Shown here: positions 15,361 through 17,935 of the stretch, one piece after another
How the letters are laid out: every line of letters starts with the position of its first letter
Position numbering within the stretch: position 1 is the first letter of the stretch
Origin: Bacillota bacterium
GTDB lineage: Bacteria > Bacillota_E > JAJZYS01 > JAJYTV01
Reading direction: 5' to 3'
Assembly (NCBI GenBank): GCA_021845645.1
Contig: JAJZVM010000078.1
Span: forward strand, 1 to 17,935
DNA: 17,935 nt
Translations under genes and position numbers: made by a program
The notes under the pieces: model-generated
Told to the model about the DNA's origin: nothing
Databases searched by the model: none
The model's input: only the letters and a program-made list of their open reading frames with translations

Positions 15361-16149
15361 ATGCGCTTCGGCAAGGGACTTGTTGCAGGGGGCGCTGTGG
15401 TCGTAGGTGCTCTTGGACTGCTTTTCGGGTCCGGCGTCGCCTCCGGTGCCACCGGCAGCTACGCTCCGTACGGCATGATGTCGGGGTTCTACGGCAGATC
15501 AGCCGCCACCACCGGTGGGCTCTGGGGCATGATGGGCCGCCTGTTCGGACTGGGACCGAACCACCAAAGCGGCAGCACGTACTACGGCATGATGGGTGGC
15601 TACGCCGCTCCTGGCACAGCGAGCCAGGGGTCAGTCCCGTACTACGGCATGATGGGCGGGTACGCCGCAGGCGCCGGATCTTCGACGAACGCCGCCACTG
15701 GGACTGTGGGCGTCGCCGCGGCGCAACGCTTGGCCAAGCAGCTTCCGTCGGGCGCCACCATAGACCGCGCTCGCAACACGATTGCGTTCCGCAGCCAGGA
15801 TGTGAAGTTGGCGGCAGTCGCCGCCCCAGCGGGCGGACCCGAGCTCAGTTTCGAAGTCGCGGGACTCATCAACCCGACCATCGTCGTGCCACACGGCGCC
15901 AACGTGTCGGTACAGGTGCTCAACGACGACACCGCCGCACCGCACGACTTCGTGGTGTCAAGAGCGGTGGACGGCGCCCCGGCCTTCGCTGGCGCGGCAA
16001 GCCCTGAACTCGGCACCGCGAGTTCGCAAAGCGTGCCGTCTTCGCTAATGCGCTTCACCGCCACGACCGCGGGAAGTTTCATCTATGACTGCAGCGTCCC
16101 TGGGCATGCCCAGGGTGGAATGCAAGGCAGGTTCATCGTGAGCCGGTAG
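15361..16149 (+). CDS. Exported Met-rich blue-copper protein (sulfocyanin/rusticyanin-like cupredoxin)
   Basis: A 262-residue secreted or lipid-free anchored protein. Residues 1-30 are a signal peptide or N-terminal anchor (positively charged start, long hydrophobic run, SGVASGA). Residues 31-105 are a glycine/tyrosine/methionine-rich stretch with four GMM motifs at 38-40, 56-58, 76-78 and 96-98; the last two are near-identical 20-residue repeats (YYGMMGGYAA). Residues ~115-262 are a cupredoxin domain with type-1 copper ligands H195 (PHDF) and C244, H249, M254 (C-x4-H-x4-M), as in sulfocyanin and rusticyanin. It likely carries electrons or copper outside the membrane. GGAAGGGAG precedes the ATG. 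The methionine repeats may bind Cu(I). Confidence 0.88.
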   Translation: MRFGKGLVAGGAVVVGALGLLFGSGVASGATGSYAPYGMMSGFYGRSAATTGGLWGMMGRLFGLGPNHQSGSTYYGMMGGYAAPGTASQGSVPYYGMMGGYAAGAGSSTNAATGTVGVAAAQRLAKQLPSGATIDRARNTIAFRSQDVKLAAVAAPAGGPELSFEVAGLINPTIVVPHGANVSVQVLNDDTAAPHDFVVSRAVDGAPAFAGAASPELGTASSQSVPSSLMRFTATTAGSFIYDCSVPGHAQGGMQGRFIVSR

Positions 16150-16231
16150 CGCCTTTTGCGCATTCCCTGATCGGCTTCGTGCGACTGAAGTCGCTGAAGG
16201 GCCCGCGTTCGGCATTGGAGGACAAGCAGGC

Positions 16232-16669
16232 GTGGACAAGAGGAACCCAAGCCGCAAGGATGACCGGTTCGGGCTAATAGCCTTCATCACGGTCGGCGTC
16301 ATTGTCATCCTGGTTCTCGGCGCAGGCATCTGGCAAGGACTTCGGCCCCTGATCGCTCAGCCCGCCGCAGGCGCCAAACAGGTTCAGATCTCGATGTCCG
16401 GGTTCGCCCCCAACGTGATCAGACTCAGGGCTGGCAGCCCGACGCGCATCGCGCTCGTCGACCTTGACGACTCGAACCACATCGACGGCGGCGGCTGGCA
16501 CAACTTCAAGGTGCCCTATTTCCACATCACCGAGAAGGTTGCCCCTCTCTCGACCAAGTACTTCACGCTGGACATCAAGAAGCCCGGCATCTATCGCTTC
16601 TACTGCGATATCTGTTGCGGCGGGTCGGCCGACCCGTCCATGAACGGCCTGCTGGTCGTGAAGGCGTGA
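16232..16669 (+). CDS. Membrane-anchored cupredoxin with CxxCC copper loop
   Basis: A 145-residue protein with an N-terminal signal-anchor helix (about 13-35) and an extracytoplasmic cupredoxin domain (about 48-145). The C-terminal loop reads FYCDICCGGSADPSMNG: C125, C128, C129 and M137. This resembles a CuA-type (cytochrome oxidase subunit II / NosZ) loop but has no histidine between the cysteines and the methionine. Other possible ligands are H83, H90 (WHNF) and H98. It may be a copper carrier or an electron-transfer domain. The GTG start has GGAGG about 12 bases upstream. Its stop codon overlaps the start of the following CcdA-like gene, so the two products are probably made together. Confidence 0.85.
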   Translation: MDKRNPSRKDDRFGLIAFITVGVIVILVLGAGIWQGLRPLIAQPAAGAKQVQISMSGFAPNVIRLRAGSPTRIALVDLDDSNHIDGGGWHNFKVPYFHITEKVAPLSTKYFTLDIKKPGIYRFYCDICCGGSADPSMNGLLVVKA

Positions 16670-17490
16670 TGGAGCGTTCCCGCCGTTCGCCGCTGTGGCT
16701 TCTGCCTCTGGCGCTGCTCGCCGCAGTGGCGGGCCTCCTGCTTTCTGGCGGATCGCTCACCCAGGCACTCACCGTGCAGGGGACCAATCCTCTGCTCCTG
16801 ATCCTGCTGGTCATGGCGGCAGGGCTGCTGGATGGCCTCAATCCGTGCGCCTTTTCCACCTTGCTCTTCTACGTCGGCACTGTACTAGGTCTCGTCGAGC
16901 GTGCGGCCAGCGCGCCGCGGCCGCTCGGGGTGCGGCGCACCCTTCTGGGATTCATCGTTCCATACATTGGCATGCTGTTTCTCGTGTACTTCGCCTTCGG
17001 CGCGGGGCTGACGCTACTCGGCCACGCCGTGCCACCCGGCATTTCGACGCTCGTGATCAAGGTGATGGGTGCGGGGCTGGCCATCTGGGGCCTGCTGATC
17101 CTGGCGGAAGCGTTCCTGCCTGGTCGCCGTCTTACCCCATCCATGCCCCAGGCCATGGCCCGCATTCTGCACGGGTTCGCCAAGACCGCCACCGTCTCGG
17201 CGGGCGTCGCATCCGGCGGGCTTGTGGGCCTTTGCGCGATTCCGTGCAGCGGTGCCGTGTACCTTGCAGTCCTCGCGGTGGTCGCACGTCTGAACAGGCC
17301 CGCGGGCCTCGGCCTGCTGTTCCTGTACAATGTCTTCTACCTCACACCGATTGTCATCGTCGCTGTAGTCGCCACAAGACGCAGCTTGCTGCAGGCCGTC
17401 GGCCGGCTCTTCATCCGCGTCCGCCAGCCGCTGCACTGGATGGCCGGCGTGCTCGTCCTAGGCCTTGGTCTCCTCATCGCCGTCCGCTAA
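16669..17490 (+). CDS. CcdA/DsbD-like membrane protein
   Basis: A 273-residue polytopic membrane protein of the CcdA/DsbD transmembrane family, which passes reducing equivalents from cytoplasmic thioredoxin to extracytoplasmic thiols, for example for cytochrome c or Cu-site assembly. The two redox cysteine motifs are present: LNPCAFS (C60) and CAIPCSG (C189, C193). About seven hydrophobic segments are seen, including an N-terminal one. The ATG overlaps the stop of the cupredoxin gene (TGATG); the longer upstream frame is shadow reading. Coupling to a cupredoxin with a cysteine cluster suggests that it keeps those cysteines reduced so that copper can bind (inference). Confidence 0.88.
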   Translation: MERSRRSPLWLLPLALLAAVAGLLLSGGSLTQALTVQGTNPLLLILLVMAAGLLDGLNPCAFSTLLFYVGTVLGLVERAASAPRPLGVRRTLLGFIVPYIGMLFLVYFAFGAGLTLLGHAVPPGISTLVIKVMGAGLAIWGLLILAEAFLPGRRLTPSMPQAMARILHGFAKTATVSAGVASGGLVGLCAIPCSGAVYLAVLAVVARLNRPAGLGLLFLYNVFYLTPIVIVAVVATRRSLLQAVGRLFIRVRQPLHWMAGVLVLGLGLLIAVR

Positions 17491-17595
17491 TGCTGAGGAA
17501 CGTTGACGGTCCTTGCAACTTTCTTGCCTGTAACTGTCCCCAATCAGGACCCGCATGCCAGCGAGGCTCGCACCGAACCCTGAGGAGGTCACACC
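17491..17595. other. Intergenic region after the CcdA-like gene
   Basis: No gene. A TTGACG at 17503-17508 resembles a -35 box, but no suitably spaced -10 box is present. Confidence 0.4.
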
Positions 17596-17811
17596 TTGCG
17601 GGGCAAGTCGGCGGGTCTGTGGATGGCGCCACGCAGTTCGGCCCGATCTCCGCATGTGTGGCTGCTCCTGCGACCACCCGCGTCGAGCGCGTCCGTGACC
17701 CTCATACCGGCGTTTCAGCAGATGTATAACGCCTGCGAGAACTTCATGTCCCACTACGCTCCGCCGACCCCCCCTGCCGTAGGGGGGTCGGGCACTACGG
17801 GCATCGAGTAG
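17596..17811 (+). CDS. Possible small protein, 71 residues (weak)
   Basis: A TTG-started frame with a very good ribosome binding site (AGGAGGT, 7 bases upstream). The first half is Ser/Arg/Pro-rich and not convincing. The second half contains AFQQMYNACENFMSHY, which looks protein-like and carries Met, Cys and His. The stop codon TAG lies at the base of a hairpin (17811-17834), as if a terminator followed. Third-position GC bias is modest. It may be a short copper-binding peptide belonging to the cluster, a frameshifted gene or chance. No family is recognised. Confidence 0.3.
   Translation: MRGKSAGLWMAPRSSARSPHVWLLLRPPASSASVTLIPAFQQMYNACENFMSHYAPPTPPAVGGSGTTGIE
17764..17791. repeat. 10-bp inverted repeat rich in C and G
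   Basis: CCGACCCCCC (17764-17773) and GGGGGGTCGG (17782-17791) form a perfect stem with an 8-base loop, inside the end of the weak small ORF. It may be a terminator for the copper cluster if that ORF is not real. No T-run follows on either strand. Confidence 0.45.
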
Positions 17812-17834
17812 GCCGTGCGGTTAGCCGAACGGCC
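17811..17834 (+). terminator. Hairpin at the stop codon of the weak small ORF
   Basis: GGCCGT-G-CGG, loop TTAG, CCG-A-ACGGCC: nine paired bases with one G/A mismatch. It starts on the last base of the TAG at 17809-17811. A T-run is lacking. The bases from 17835 to the end show no gene that can be supported. Confidence 0.35.
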
Positions 17835-17935
17835 TGTGGTCGTCTGCCATGCGTGGCATGCTTGCTGGCGTCCTGGATGCGTGGCGACGGCCCCAACGAA
17901 AAGGACCGTCGGGGACGCAAACGTCGCCGCGACCG

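Noticed and set aside
16615..16668. Upstream start for the CcdA-like gene
   Set aside because: The extra 18 codons overlap the cupredoxin coding sequence and are Arg-rich without membrane character; the overlapping ATG at 16669 fits better.
10520..17935. Second junction of the element, i.e. dpaB N-terminus or dpaA
   Set aside because: No frame on the minus strand shows the DpaB start (GFGLTGS-type) or DpaA motifs; the other end must be outside the window if it exists.
1..17935. tRNA, rRNA, CRISPR array or insertion sequence
   Set aside because: Nothing with tRNA cloverleaf ends, rRNA conserved stretches, regular spacer-repeat layout or a transposase was found in the gaps or genes.

Overview
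The window is very GC-rich and comes from an endospore-forming, high-GC member of the Bacillota (Firmicutes). The evidence is the minus-strand gene order asd - aspartokinase - dapA - RNase J - (EamA transporter) - tepA - ylzJ-like, which is the Bacillus/Clostridia dap-sporulation cluster, and a fragment of the dipicolinate synthase gene dpaB (spoVFB) directly upstream of asd. Gene content resembles deep thermophilic/acidophilic high-GC lineages such as Sulfobacillus, Thermaerobacter or Symbiobacterium relatives. That placement is inference.

Layout, left to right. Positions 1-1646 (minus) hold most of an S9-family acylaminoacyl-type peptidase that runs off the left edge. Positions 1647-1998 are non-coding and carry a perfect 21-bp hairpin that probably terminates the large minus-strand operon. 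Positions 1999-8880 (minus) are that operon: ylzJ-like, tepA, an EamA transporter, RNase J, dapA, aspartokinase and asd (transcribed from asd toward ylzJ), with an internal promoter ahead of RNase J. It joins lysine/diaminopimelate synthesis, mRNA processing and a membrane-associated ClpP-like protease.

Positions 8899-9015 hold only the last 38 codons of dpaB, in frame and with an intact stop. Abutting it, and overlapping it by its own stop codon, is a large serine recombinase (9008-10519, minus). No N-terminal half of dpaB, and no dpaA, is visible in the remaining 7.4 kb. The simplest reading is that an integrative element has inserted into dpaB and that this window shows one junction plus about 9 kb of possible element. 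This resembles the sigK 'skin' and spoVFB intervening elements known from Bacillus, which are excised in the mother cell during sporulation. Whether this one is excised cannot be told from the window.

From 10935 everything strongly supported is on the plus strand except one small minus-strand gene: a YerA-type adenine deaminase-like amidohydrolase, an MFS transporter, a small hypothetical gene (minus, 14419-14643), then a compact copper-protein cluster (15104-17490). The cluster encodes a small SHOCT membrane protein, an exported methionine-rich blue-copper protein, a membrane-anchored cupredoxin with an unusual Cys-Cys copper loop, and a CcdA/DsbD-like membrane protein with two conserved Cys motifs. 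Three tandem 11-bp repeats, a layout typical of OmpR/PhoB-family regulator sites, lie about 70 bp ahead of the cluster. The last 440 bases hold one weak small ORF with a strong ribosome binding site and two hairpins. No tRNA, rRNA, CRISPR array or transposase was seen.
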